Shown one piece after another: positions 18,046 to 26,096 of a DNA stretch of 64,000 nt. The position numbers were made by a program, and so were the translations under genes. Under the pieces are notes generated by a model, which ran no database searches, had not been told where the DNA came from, and saw nothing but the letters and a program-made list of their open reading frames with translations. Source of the stretch: Paratractidigestivibacter faecalis. GTDB taxonomy: Bacteria > Actinomycetota > Coriobacteriia > Coriobacteriales > Atopobiaceae. The stretch lies in contig NZ_QSNG01000001.1 in NCBI RefSeq assembly GCF_003416765.1, positions 1,638,742-1,702,741 on the forward strand. Direction: 5' to 3'. How positions within the stretch are numbered: position 1 is the first letter of the stretch; each line of letters begins with the position of its first letter.

Positions 18046-18972
18046 TTAGACCTTGAGGTAACGCCTCATTGCCATGGCGGAGCCAAACAGGCCGATGACG
18101 ACGCCGATGGCCAAAAGCAGGCCATAGGTGGCAAAGACCGTTGACTGGGCGATGTCAAACGAGAGGAAGCTCAGCGTGTCGGAGAGCTTGCCCAGAAGGG
18201 CGTTGCTGCCGGCGGCCAGCGCGGCAATGGCCAGGAGCGCGGCGATAAGCGCCTCCAGCGTGCCCTCCATGAGGAAGGGCCCGCGGATGAAGCCGTTGGA
18301 CGCTCCGACGAGCCTCATGATGGCAATCTCGCGCCTGCGGGCGGTGATGGCCAGGCGGATGGTGTTGTTGATGAACACGAAGGCCACGAAGGTCAGCAGC
18401 GCCACCAGGACCACGGCCGCGATGCGGATGTAGTTGGCTACGCTGAACAGGCGCTCGACGGTCTGGCGGCCGTAGTTGACGTCGCCGGCGGGGTTGTCGG
18501 CGTCATCGCAGATGGACTTGAAGTCGGAGTCGGCGATGATTTTCTGGGCGGCGTCCTCCACCTGCTGCGGGTCGGTCAGCTTGATGACCAGGGAGGCCGG
18601 CAGGGGGTTCTCGCCGTCAAGGGCGGCGACGGCGTCAGCCGCGTTGCGGTTGGACATGGACGTGCGGTACTCCTCGAGCGCCTGGTCCTTGTCCTTGTAG
18701 GTGACGGACTCGACGTTGTCCCAGCCCTGGACCTTGGTCTGGAAGGCGGTGACGGCCGACTGGTCCGCATCGTCGGCGAGGAAGGCCTGGATGGTGACGG
18801 TGTCCTCGACGCTGCCCACCATGTTGTTGATCATGACGGAGCCCAGGACGAAGAGGCCGATGATGAAGAGTGAGAGGAAGATGGTGACCACCGCGCCGAG
18901 GACCGTGGTCCAGTTGCGGCGGAAGTGGTGGCCGCACTCCCTCAGGGAGTAGCCGATGTTAGAGGGCGCCAT
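18046..18972 (-). CDS. ftsX: cell division protein FtsX
   Basis: 308 residues. Topology is a cytoplasmic N terminus, one TM segment near 20-45, an extracellular loop of about 120 residues, then three TM segments near the C terminus with the permease motif ARRREIAIMRLVGASNGFIRGPFLMEG. With FtsE it relays division signals to peptidoglycan hydrolases outside the cell. Overlaps ftsE by 14 bp. Confidence 0.95.
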   Translation of the reverse strand: MAPSNIGYSLRECGHHFRRNWTTVLGAVVTIFLSLFIIGLFVLGSVMINNMVGSVEDTVTIQAFLADDADQSAVTAFQTKVQGWDNVESVTYKDKDQALEEYRTSMSNRNAADAVAALDGENPLPASLVIKLTDPQQVEDAAQKIIADSDFKSICDDADNPAGDVNYGRQTVERLFSVANYIRIAAVVLVALLTFVAFVFINNTIRLAITARRREIAIMRLVGASNGFIRGPFLMEGTLEALIAALLAIAALAAGSNALLGKLSDTLSFLSFDIAQSTVFATYGLLLAIGVVIGLFGSAMAMRRYLKV

Positions 18973-19945
18973 AGTAGCCGTAGCCTCCCTTCTCCTGGTC
19001 GCGGACCACGTGGCCGGCCTCCAGGGCGATGACGCGCTTGCGCATGGAGTCGACCATCTCGCGGTCGTGGGTGGCCATGACGACGGTGGTGCCAGCGCGG
19101 TTGATGCGGTCGAGCAGCTTCATGATGCCCAGCGAGATGGCCGGGTCGAGGTTGCCGGTGGGCTCGTCGCAGACGAGCAGCGGCGGGCGGTTGACCATGG
19201 CGCGGGCCACGGAGACGCGCTGCTGCTCTCCGCCGGAGAGCTGGTCGGGGAAGTTGTCCATCTTCTCGCCCAGGCCGACGAGGCGCAGCACCTCGGGGAC
19301 CTGCGCCTTCACGACGGAGCGCGGCTTGCCGATGCACTCCAGGGCAAAGGCCACGTTCTCGTAGACCGTCTTGTCGGGCAGGAGCTTGAAGTCCTGGTAG
19401 ACGGTGCCGATCTGGCGGCGCAGATACGGGACCTTCTTGTTCTTCATCTTGCCCAGGTCCTGGCCGGCCACGATGATCTGGCCGCCGGTGGCGCGCTGCT
19501 CGCGCGTGATGAGGCGCAGCAGGGAGGACTTGCCGGAGCCGGAGTGGCCGACGACAAAGACGAACTCACCGGGGTAGATGTCGAGGCTGACGCCGTCGAG
19601 AGCGGGCTTGTTGGGCTGGGCCGGGTAGACGAGTGATACGTTTTTGAACGAGATGGTCGGGACGCCGGTGCGAGAGACAGCCGGGGAGTCATCGCTTGCC
19701 AGGGGCGCGAAGACGCTGGTAAATCCGGGCTGGTCGGTGGGGTCCGCGGGCTCGCTGGCGGTGACGACGTGCACGGCCTCGGGCTCGTCGGCGCCGATCA
19801 CGTCAAACTGACCGGTTGAGACGGGCGTGGGGGCAAAGGCGTCATCTGCCGCGCTTACCTGCGGATTGGCATCCGGCACGACGTTGAGCACACGGCCCGT
19901 GTCGTCCGACCCCTGTCGCTCAGTGGTGCGAAAGTGGTTGGCCAC
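18959..19945 (-). CDS. ftsE: cell division ATP-binding protein FtsE with N-terminal extension
   Basis: 328 residues with a GTG start (MANHFRTTERQ) preceded by AAGGAGCTCCT. Residues about 97-325 are a standard FtsE ABC domain: ISFKNVSLVYP, Walker A GHSGSGKSS, LSGGEQQRVSVARA signature, LLVCDEPTGNLD Walker B. FtsE is normally about 220-230 residues; here about 95 extra residues, acidic and Pro/Ala/Thr-rich with no fold I recognise, precede the domain. The open frame extends further upstream but lacks a ribosome-binding site. Confidence 0.92.
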   Translation of the reverse strand: MANHFRTTERQGSDDTGRVLNVVPDANPQVSAADDAFAPTPVSTGQFDVIGADEPEAVHVVTASEPADPTDQPGFTSVFAPLASDDSPAVSRTGVPTISFKNVSLVYPAQPNKPALDGVSLDIYPGEFVFVVGHSGSGKSSLLRLITREQRATGGQIIVAGQDLGKMKNKKVPYLRRQIGTVYQDFKLLPDKTVYENVAFALECIGKPRSVVKAQVPEVLRLVGLGEKMDNFPDQLSGGEQQRVSVARAMVNRPPLLVCDEPTGNLDPAISLGIMKLLDRINRAGTTVVMATHDREMVDSMRKRVIALEAGHVVRDQEKGGYGYYGAL

Positions 19946-20044
19946 AGGAGCTCCTTTTCCGAATATCGGATTGGGCAATACGTTCGCAATTCTACCAAAG
20001 GCCACGTAGCGAGCCTGCGGCACACACAGGGCCGCCACACAGAA

Positions 20045-20077
20045 GGGACCTTCTCGCCATAAAGGCAAGAAGGTCCC
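20045..20077 (-). terminator. hairpin downstream of the transaldolase gene
   Basis: GGGACCTTCTCGCC (20045-20058) pairs with 20064-20077 with one mismatch, about 70 bp after the stop of the transaldolase-like gene. TTCTGTGTGG follows on the minus strand. Confidence 0.6.
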
Positions 20078-20106
20078 GGGTGCGGCGAGAAGCGCGTTTG
20101 GCCTGG

Positions 20107-20139
20107 AAGTTGACAAAGGGACTGTCCCTTTGTCAACTT
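20107..20139. repeat. GTTGACAAAGGGA palindrome after transaldolase gene
   Basis: 15-bp perfect arms AAGTTGACAAAGGGA / TCCCTTTGTCAACTT around CTG, 7 bp past the transaldolase stop. The core is identical to the element after glmM at 9305-9333. Confidence 0.8.
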
Positions 20140-20146
20140 TTGCGGA

Positions 20147-20830
20147 TTACTGGGCGGCGACGACCTTGGCCCAGTCGGCGTCGAAGGAGGCCATGCCCTG
20201 GTCGGTCAGGGGGTGCTTGAGGCACTTCTTGAGGGCGCCGAAGGGCACGGTGGCAATGTCGGCGCCCATGAGGGCGGCCTGGGTCACGTGGTTGGGCGTG
20301 CGGACGGAGGCGGTGATGATCTCGACCTCGTCGTCGACGTTCTTGCCCGTCCAGTCGTAGTTCTGGATGCAGGTGACGACGTTGGCCAGCTCGGAGATGC
20401 CGTCCTCGCCGATGTCGTCAAAGCGGCCGACGAAGGGGCTGACGTAGCGGGCGCCGGCGTTGGCGGCCAGAAGCGCCTGCGGGGCCGAGAAGATCAGCGT
20501 CATGTTGATGCGGACGCCCTCGGCGGCCAGCGTGTGGGTGGCGGCCAGCGACTCGGCGCAGATGGGGAGCTTGACCACGATGTTGGGGGCCAGGGAGGCC
20601 AGGTGGCGGCCCTCCTCGATCATGCCCTCGGTGGTCTTGGCCTGGGACTCCGCGGAGACGGGCAGGTCGCCGCACATCTTGGCGATCTTGACCATGTGGT
20701 CCTCGAAGTCGGCGAGCTTGCCGCCGGTGCGGGCGTACAGGCTCGGGTTGGTGGTGACGCCGGCAAGGCAGCCCCAGGAGAGCGCCTCGCGAATCTCGTC
20801 GAGGTCAGCGGTATCGATGAAGAACTTCAT
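20147..20830 (-). CDS. transaldolase / fructose-6-phosphate aldolase family protein
   Basis: 227 residues beginning MKFFIDTADLDEIREALSWGCLAGVTTNPSL, the small (TalC/FSA) transaldolase type. The Schiff-base lysine is in NIVVKLPI, with GVRINMTLIFSAPQALLAANAGARYVSPFVGRFDDIG following. Such proteins act as transaldolases of the pentose phosphate pathway or as fructose-6-phosphate aldolases; sequence alone does not decide. GGGGGATTG precedes the ATG. Single gene. Confidence 0.9.
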   Translation of the reverse strand: MKFFIDTADLDEIREALSWGCLAGVTTNPSLYARTGGKLADFEDHMVKIAKMCGDLPVSAESQAKTTEGMIEEGRHLASLAPNIVVKLPICAESLAATHTLAAEGVRINMTLIFSAPQALLAANAGARYVSPFVGRFDDIGEDGISELANVVTCIQNYDWTGKNVDDEVEIITASVRTPNHVTQAALMGADIATVPFGALKKCLKHPLTDQGMASFDADWAKVVAAQ

Positions 20831-20957
20831 GCAATCCCCCTTCTGTTTTGCGTGCTTGTGCGTGCATTGGCCGCGTGGAATCGGTTCCACAGCCAGACGT
20901 GTAGAGGATACACCCTATGGGGCGGCAGGGTGCCGCGGGCGGAGGCGCTTCTCGACT

Positions 20958-21074
20958 GGCGAGGAGCCGCGGATTGCGGGGGTTGGCAGGGCGGTCGGGC
21001 CTTGAGGGACCTTTGAGCCGAGAAATGCGGGCGATGGCAGGGGCCTTTGTGCCAGCGGCCGCATTTCTCGGCTC
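20958..21074. repeat. dispersed intergenic repeat, family 1, copy A
   Basis: About 117 bp nearly identical to 28648-28762. It starts GGCGAGGAGCC, contains ATTGCGGGGGTTGGCAGGGC, and ends in a hairpin with 16-bp perfect arms GAGCCGAGAAATGCGG (21015-21030) and 21059-21074. It ends 22 bp before the HepT stop. It looks like a non-autonomous intergenic element. Confidence 0.8.
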
Positions 21075-21095
21075 TGGCGTACCGTTAGGCCGACG

Positions 21096-21524
21096 CTACT
21101 CCTCGGGCATCGATTCAAGCTCGGCCATTACTTGTTCAAGGTCCTCCGCGACATAGTCCTTCTCCATCTCATACTGAGCACGCACCGTCTCACTGGAGAG
21201 GAGACTGACCCTAAGCGCTGGAACGTCAATCGTGGCTGAAACCCAAGCCATGTCGAGGTCAATGTTCTTGTAGTCGTGAACTATGAAGTTGCGCATCCCC
21301 TTGACCAGGCGCCACGGAATGCCCGGAAAGGCCTCCAGCGACTCAGGCCCTTCAACGTGAGATACAAGCTCTCCGATACGGCTCAGAGAAAGAAGGACGG
21401 AATCCCTCGCATAGCGGTCGAGCGGCCAGCTACTTCCATCAAGCGAGAAGCGCTCGATCTTGCCCGCGACATCGTCGCAGCACTGGATCATCTCGACGAA
21501 GACCTCGACGTCTCTAGCGAGCAT
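21096..21524 (-). CDS. HepT-like ribonuclease toxin (type VII toxin-antitoxin)
   Basis: 142 residues, all-helical HEPN/DUF86 type. The catalytic and modification motif Rx4HxY is present as R78 NFIV H83 D Y85. In studied MntA-HepT pairs the antitoxin AMPylates the Tyr of this motif to silence the RNase. The gene overlaps mntA by 11 bp. The second half (YEMEKDYVAEDLEQVMAELESMPEE) is an acidic helix. Confidence 0.85.
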   Translation of the reverse strand: MLARDVEVFVEMIQCCDDVAGKIERFSLDGSSWPLDRYARDSVLLSLSRIGELVSHVEGPESLEAFPGIPWRLVKGMRNFIVHDYKNIDLDMAWVSATIDVPALRVSLLSSETVRAQYEMEKDYVAEDLEQVMAELESMPEE

Positions 21525-21855
21525 AGACGAGCCTTCCGTCGGCCTTTACCGAGTCGACGAATCGCCTGGAAGCTCCCGCAAGCGACGTCAGGCAGTCCAC
21601 ATCACGGCCCATTCCCGAGGCCAGGCTCTCTCCGAGCGCGTAGCGAGTGCTCGAGCTTGTCTCCGGATCAAACAGAACCAGGACGTCAACGTCGGACGAG
21701 GGCGTCTGCTCGCCACGGGCGAACGAGCCAAAGAGTGCGGCGCTTCTGACCGAAGGGCAGCTTAAGCATGCGGCGTGTAGCACCGCCGCAGCGGACTTTG
21801 CGTCTGCAACGGGCTCGCAAGCCGCAGCGGGACAGTCTTCGACGCGGTACTTCAT
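21514..21855 (-). CDS. MntA-like minimal nucleotidyltransferase antitoxin
   Basis: 113 residues with the nucleotidyltransferase signature GSFARGEQTPSSDVDVLV: G43-S44 and the metal ligands D55 and D57. Upstream partner of the HepT-like gene, in the antitoxin-first order usual for this type. Translationally coupled by an 11-bp overlap. Flanked on both sides by dispersed repeats, which suggests a mobile or hot-spot location. Confidence 0.85.
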   Translation of the reverse strand: MKYRVEDCPAAACEPVADAKSAAAVLHAACLSCPSVRSAALFGSFARGEQTPSSDVDVLVLFDPETSSSTRYALGESLASGMGRDVDCLTSLAGASRRFVDSVKADGRLVYAR

Positions 21856-21945
21856 CGCACTCCTCCCCGGCTTCGTGGCTTCCCTTACATGGAGTGTATC
21901 CCAACGAGCAGCGACATAGACCAGGCGCCGGCTGACGTTATCCTC

Positions 21946-22104
21946 GCGCCACGGATTGCGGGGTTTGGCAGGCGAGAAGGGCTTCTCGCCTGCAAAGCGC
22001 CACGGATTCGACGTCTTGGCAGAAAATCCGTGCCATACCCCGGTATTCGTGGCGCCAAAGGCCCCGTTGGCGAGAAACGCGTGCCAAAGCCCGGAATCCG
22101 TGGC
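21946..22104. repeat. dispersed intergenic repeat, family 2, copy C
   Basis: Starts GCGCCACGGATTGCGG, then GTTTGGCA, the palindrome GGCGAGAAG GG CTTCTCGCC (21971-21990), TGCAAAGCGCCACGGATT, GTCTTGGCAG and a closing TATTCGTGGCGCC. A second half (22060-22104) ends CCAAAGCCCGGAATCCGTGGC, roughly the inverse of the start. About 110 bp is shared with 28786-28895. Confidence 0.8.
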
Positions 22105-22127
22105 AGAAGCGGCGGACGCGGCTGGCC

Positions 22128-23012
22128 CTAACGAAGCACGCGGTCGAGGATGCCTTGGGCAGTCAGGAGGTAGACGAGCTTTGCGCGCTCGGTCTGGACG
22201 TAGACGTCCTTCTCCACGGCATCGCGCAGGGGCAGGCGGGGCATGCGGAGCACCGTGGCCTGGCCGACCTGCTCCGTGGGAAGCTCGTCCATGTTGACGA
22301 CGGTAATCCGGTCCGTCGCGCCGCCCGTGTCAGTGGCAATGCGGGCATAGGGGTGGCTCACCAGGCAGTATGTTGCTCGGGGAACCGCGGCCTCCCAACC
22401 CGCCGGGTAGCGCTTGGGCTCAAGAAAGAGCAGGTACTCCTGGCCTTCGCGCATGGGAGCCAGACCCGCGCCAGAACCGCCCTCGGATTCCGCGATGATG
22501 CGGTCAGCCCCAAACTGGGCGTTGTCGCCCGTGGAGGCGAGGCCGTCCTCCTTGACGAGGTAGCCCTCCATGACGTCAATGACGTCACCGGCGGCAAGCC
22601 CTTCTCCCTTGATTACGGAAGTGATGATCACCCGCTCGCGAAAGGCGTGGTAGACGTAAGAGCGCTCCCCCGTGAAGGTACCTACCGCAATGACGGGCGC
22701 GATCTGCTCCACGTTGTCGAAGGCCATAACGTAGCGCTGCCGGGCCTCCTCGAGCGTGATGTCGTCAAGGGTCAGGCCCTCGGCGTCGAGCTGGGCCATG
22801 ACGTCGCCGCTGGTGTAGAGGCCGATCATGCCCTCGGACCCCGGACTCACGCGGTAGTCGATGTCATCCAGCGCAGGCTCACCCGCGTTGACGTCCGTCA
22901 GGCTGAGCCGCATGCCCACGGCGACAACGACGCAGACCGCCAGCATGGCGCCAAGGATGGCGGCAAAGCGCCTGGGTCCCATGGGCGCAAGCCTAAAGTC
23001 GCGCGCCCTCAT
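22128..23012 (-). CDS. membrane-anchored extracytoplasmic protein of an ABC operon
   Basis: 294 residues. A single N-terminal TM anchor (about 16-36, FAAILGAMLAVCVVVAVGM) precedes an extracytoplasmic part. The pattern APVIAVGTFTGERSYVYHAFRERVIITSVIKGEGLAAGDVIDVMEG ... REGQEYLLFL resembles the netrin/TIMP-like (NTR) OB-fold pattern seen in some secreted bacterial proteins. Last gene of a five-gene operon, 3 bp after the ATPase gene. An immunity or chaperone role for the exported product is possible but not shown. Confidence 0.6.
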   Translation of the reverse strand: MRARDFRLAPMGPRRFAAILGAMLAVCVVVAVGMRLSLTDVNAGEPALDDIDYRVSPGSEGMIGLYTSGDVMAQLDAEGLTLDDITLEEARQRYVMAFDNVEQIAPVIAVGTFTGERSYVYHAFRERVIITSVIKGEGLAAGDVIDVMEGYLVKEDGLASTGDNAQFGADRIIAESEGGSGAGLAPMREGQEYLLFLEPKRYPAGWEAAVPRATYCLVSHPYARIATDTGGATDRITVVNMDELPTEQVGQATVLRMPRLPLRDAVEKDVYVQTERAKLVYLLTAQGILDRVLR

Positions 23013-23015
23013 GCG

Positions 23016-23696
23016 TCAGCCCTCCCCCGTCACGCGGCCGTCCGCCATGTTGTAGCGACGGTCGCAGAGCGCCTCCAGGGTCGGCTCGTTGTGGCTCGCC
23101 ACCAGTATGGTCGCGCCGCGCTCACGCTCCTCGGCAAGAAGCCCGACCACCATCGCAATGCCGTCCACGTCAAGCGCGTTGGTGGGCTCGTTGAGCACCA
23201 ACAGCTGCGGCCGCTCCATGACGGCCTGCGCGATGGAGAGCCGCTGCCGCATTCCCAGGCTATACGCCGAGAAGGGCCTGGCGTCGTCGGGGTCAAGGCC
23301 CACGCGACGCAGGGCGGCGTCCACCTCCGCCGGGCCGATGACGCCGCGGATGGACGCCAGCGCGAGGAGGTTCTTGCGGCCGGTCTTCTCGTCAATGAAG
23401 CCGGAGGGGCCAAGGACTATGCCCATGTCCGAGGGAAAGTCCGCGTCACGGCCAATGACCTGGCCAAAGACGCTGACGCTGCCAGAGGTCAGATGAATGA
23501 GGCCGCCCACGGCACGGAAGAGCATGGTCTTGCCAGAGCCGTTGACGCCAGCGAAGCCGTAGATGCCGCCACGGGGCAGCTCCAGGCTCACGTCATCCAG
23601 GACGGTTCGACCCTTGACGACCTTGGTTGCATGGCTGATGGCGATGAGGTCATTTGAGGCACCGGTATTTGCGGCACCGTTCACGGTAACGGTCAT
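23016..23696 (-). CDS. ABC transporter ATP-binding protein, Walker B Asp replaced by Asn
   Basis: 226 residues of the short bacteriocin/antibiotic-export ABC type. Walker A is GVNGSGKT (50-57), the signature is YSLGMRQRLSIAQA (about 145-158), and the H-loop is ASHNEP. Walker B reads LLVLNEPTNALD: Asn169 replaces the usual Asp, while the catalytic Glu170 is kept (codon AAC confirmed). Hydrolysis could be altered. It precedes the anchored protein and follows the permease genes in one operon. Confidence 0.88.
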   Translation of the reverse strand: MTVTVNGAANTGASNDLIAISHATKVVKGRTVLDDVSLELPRGGIYGFAGVNGSGKTMLFRAVGGLIHLTSGSVSVFGQVIGRDADFPSDMGIVLGPSGFIDEKTGRKNLLALASIRGVIGPAEVDAALRRVGLDPDDARPFSAYSLGMRQRLSIAQAVMERPQLLVLNEPTNALDVDGIAMVVGLLAEERERGATILVASHNEPTLEALCDRRYNMADGRVTGEG

Positions 23697-23707
23697 GGCG
23701 TCTCCAA

Positions 23708-24448
23708 TCAGAGGATGTCGCAGCGCGCGACGGAACGCGCCAATGCGAGTGCGGCCAGAAGGCCAAGCACGGCGAGAAGTGCGCAGGACCCGGCGACGTC
23801 CATTCCGGCGGCGTCATGCCAGGCAAGCACCGCTCGCGCGGACGGCAGCCACGGCACCACCGGCACGGCAGCCGCAAGCGGCGCGTAGGCAAGCCCCATC
23901 AGCGCCGCAGCGTGAACGCCCAGCACAAGGGCCGCGGATACCACGGCGTCGATCCAAAGGGCCGCAAGGTTTGCGAGCAGGGTCAGGATCAGCGAGGCCA
24001 GAAGCTCCAGCGGCAGGGACGCGGCAAAGGTCGAGAGTGCTCCCGCGGGAAGCCCGCCGGCATCGGTCAGCGCGAGGACCAGCGCAGCCGCAGCGTTGCC
24101 CGCAAGCACGTAGTCCAGGCAGAGCGCCGCCAGCGTGAGCGTCCTTCTGGCTGTCCAAGCCGTCCGCGTGCCCAGGCGCGGCATTGCGCACGACGCCTGG
24201 GTCGTAAGCCCCGCAGGCACAAAGTCGCAGGCCAAAAACACGAAGATGGCCTGGGGAAGCAGGCAGGCCAACATGAGCATGGCGTCGGGACGGCCCTCGA
24301 GCTGCGAGACAAACGCCGCGCCGGCAACGTACTGGCCGAGGGCAAAATCCGCACCAGACTGGGCCAGCCACCAGACGACCAGCGCCTTTGCGGCAATAGC
24401 GGCAGCCAGGGCGCCGAGCGTTTCTCGCCTGACGTCAAGTGCCGACAT
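23708..24448 (-). CDS. ABC-2 type permease-like membrane protein (third)
   Basis: 246 residues, Ala/Leu-rich, about six predicted TM segments. No soluble domain. Overlaps the upstream permease gene by 14 bp and lies 11 bp before the ATPase gene. The three membrane genes of this operon are divergent in sequence but similar in size and layout, like the permease sets of bacteriocin or lantibiotic exporters. Confidence 0.65.
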   Translation of the reverse strand: MSALDVRRETLGALAAAIAAKALVVWWLAQSGADFALGQYVAGAAFVSQLEGRPDAMLMLACLLPQAIFVFLACDFVPAGLTTQASCAMPRLGTRTAWTARRTLTLAALCLDYVLAGNAAAALVLALTDAGGLPAGALSTFAASLPLELLASLILTLLANLAALWIDAVVSAALVLGVHAAALMGLAYAPLAAAVPVVPWLPSARAVLAWHDAAGMDVAGSCALLAVLGLLAALALARSVARCDIL

Positions 24449-25187
24449 CTTCCGCGCCTCCCTCCAAAAAGTCGGCCCGCCTCGAGAGGCGCAGGCACAG
24501 CAGCAGGAGAATCAAGACGAGCGTGGCTAGGCGGGCAGCACCGGGAAGCGACGCCGGAGGGTCTGCCGGATCTGCGGAGAGCACGAGCAGCCATCCCATC
24601 TGGAACTCCTCAGACACCAACGGAAGGGGCGCCAGGCTGAGGAGCACCTCGTAGCCTGCGTAGAGAAGCGCCGGCACGATGGCAAGAACGCCCCATCCCC
24701 ACACAAGGCGACCGGCAAGCATGGCCATGCCAGCAGCGGCAAACCAGAGCGTGCCCAGCACCAGCTGCTGCGCGGCAAAGATGGCGACGTCAGGGGGAGC
24801 AAACGTCGTACCCGCTTTGACAAACGCCGCCGCCAGGCCAAAGGCGAGCTGGACGGCCTCAAAGACGACACCTCTGGCCACCAAGGCGACGGCGCACCGG
24901 AGCGTTGCTGCCTGCCGAGAAGGGCCGCGCACGAGCGACGCCGGGTGACCGAGACGGCTCATCTCTCCGCTGACGCCAAGGGCGTACAGCGGAAGGAACA
25001 CGCAGGTGGCAAGGCCAAGGCCACAGAAGCGCTCGTAGGCGGCGGGCAGGGTGATGGCCGGGTCGAGGAGGGTCTCATCGACGGGAGAGGCCAACGCGGC
25101 CGCGCCCAAGACGGCAAGCACCGCGAGGGCCAGCAGGAAGCCGCGGTCAACCAGCGGCGCGGCGCGGTACAGGCCACGGGCGCTCAT
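24435..25187 (-). CDS. ABC-2 type permease-like membrane protein (second)
   Basis: 250 residues with about six hydrophobic segments. It starts MSARGLYRAAPLVDRGFLLALAVLAVLG and has an acidic C-terminal tail (FLEGGAEDVGT). Overlaps the first permease gene by 4 bp (ATGA). No family motif beyond topology. Confidence 0.65.
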   Translation of the reverse strand: MSARGLYRAAPLVDRGFLLALAVLAVLGAAALASPVDETLLDPAITLPAAYERFCGLGLATCVFLPLYALGVSGEMSRLGHPASLVRGPSRQAATLRCAVALVARGVVFEAVQLAFGLAAAFVKAGTTFAPPDVAIFAAQQLVLGTLWFAAAGMAMLAGRLVWGWGVLAIVPALLYAGYEVLLSLAPLPLVSEEFQMGWLLVLSADPADPPASLPGAARLATLVLILLLLCLRLSRRADFLEGGAEDVGT

Positions 25188-26038
25188 AGCAGCACGTCCC
25201 TTCTGCAGCTGGCGAGAAGGGCAACCGCCACCAGGGATAGCGCCAGCACGCCCAGGGGCTCAAGAACGAACGCAGCCGGCGAGTAGTCAACGTTGCCGTA
25301 GTCCAGAAGGAGGCTCGTCATGAGGCCGTAGGGGTTGAGCGCCTGGGGCAGCACCATGTTCGCGACGATAAAGAGCAAGGCGGGAACGCCGATGGCGACG
25401 AGCCTGTTGCCGCCGGCGCGGAGCGAGACGGCATAGGCCGCCGCAGCCCCCACACCTGACCACAGGGCCGCCTGGACGCAGTAGAGGACATTGCAGAGCA
25501 GGCGGCTCTGCGTGCGAAGGCTGCCAAAGAGCCCTTCGGAGAGCATGTCCAGGCCATCGGCGCCCGCGGTCCAAAAGCCGAGGAGACAGTAGGCATCGGG
25601 GCTTGCCACAGCAGGAAAGGCCAGGTAGGCAAGGAGCTGGGAGGCCACGAGCGTGGCCAGCATCACCGTGAACGCGGCGAGAAACGCCGAGATGGCGCCC
25701 GCGAGCACAAAGTCCACCAGCGAGGAGCGGGTTGCCGCGTTTGTCGCCAGGCCGTTCTTGACGTCTGAGCAGAAGCTGTCACCAAAGATCGCGGCCGCAA
25801 GCGGAAGCATCAGGTAGTTAATGAAGTACAGGAAGGGCTGCGTCCTCATGGCGGTGGTGTTGCCGGCCCATGCGACGGCGGCCAAGGGAAGCTCCGCCGC
25901 GTCATGCCCCCAGAACAGCAGGCACGTCTCGCAGAAGCAGACGCACATGAGGCCAAGGCAGAACAGCGCCACGTACGGCAGCGTCTTGGACCCAAACGCC
26001 CGCCGGAGCTGGAAGCAAAGCGTGCCGGAGAACCTCAT
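25184..26038 (-). CDS. ABC-2 type permease-like membrane protein (first)
   Basis: 284 residues with about six TM segments. A cytoplasmic start (MRFSGTLCFQLRRAFGSKTLPY) is followed by a TM and a loop, then IFGDSFCSDVKNGLATNAATRSSLVDFVLAG, the typical coupling-loop region of ABC-2 permeases (F..D...G......R). First of the ABC genes. It follows a hairpin 19 bp upstream and the secreted-protein gene. Confidence 0.7.
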   Translation of the reverse strand: MRFSGTLCFQLRRAFGSKTLPYVALFCLGLMCVCFCETCLLFWGHDAAELPLAAVAWAGNTTAMRTQPFLYFINYLMLPLAAAIFGDSFCSDVKNGLATNAATRSSLVDFVLAGAISAFLAAFTVMLATLVASQLLAYLAFPAVASPDAYCLLGFWTAGADGLDMLSEGLFGSLRTQSRLLCNVLYCVQAALWSGVGAAAAYAVSLRAGGNRLVAIGVPALLFIVANMVLPQALNPYGLMTSLLLDYGNVDYSPAAFVLEPLGVLALSLVAVALLASCRRDVLL

Positions 26039-26056
26039 GACGCACCACCCCTCTGC

Positions 26057-26088
26057 GGCTCCGCCGGGGATTCTTCCCCGGCGGAGCC
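26057..26088 (-). terminator. hairpin between secreted-protein gene and ABC genes
   Basis: GGCTCCGCCGGGGA (26057-26070) and its exact complement (26075-26088) with a 4-nt loop, 9 bp after the secreted-protein stop. No T-tract follows, so it may be a partial terminator or mRNA stabiliser, as often found between a peptide structural gene and its transporter genes. Confidence 0.65.
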
Positions 26089-26096
26089 CGACGAAG

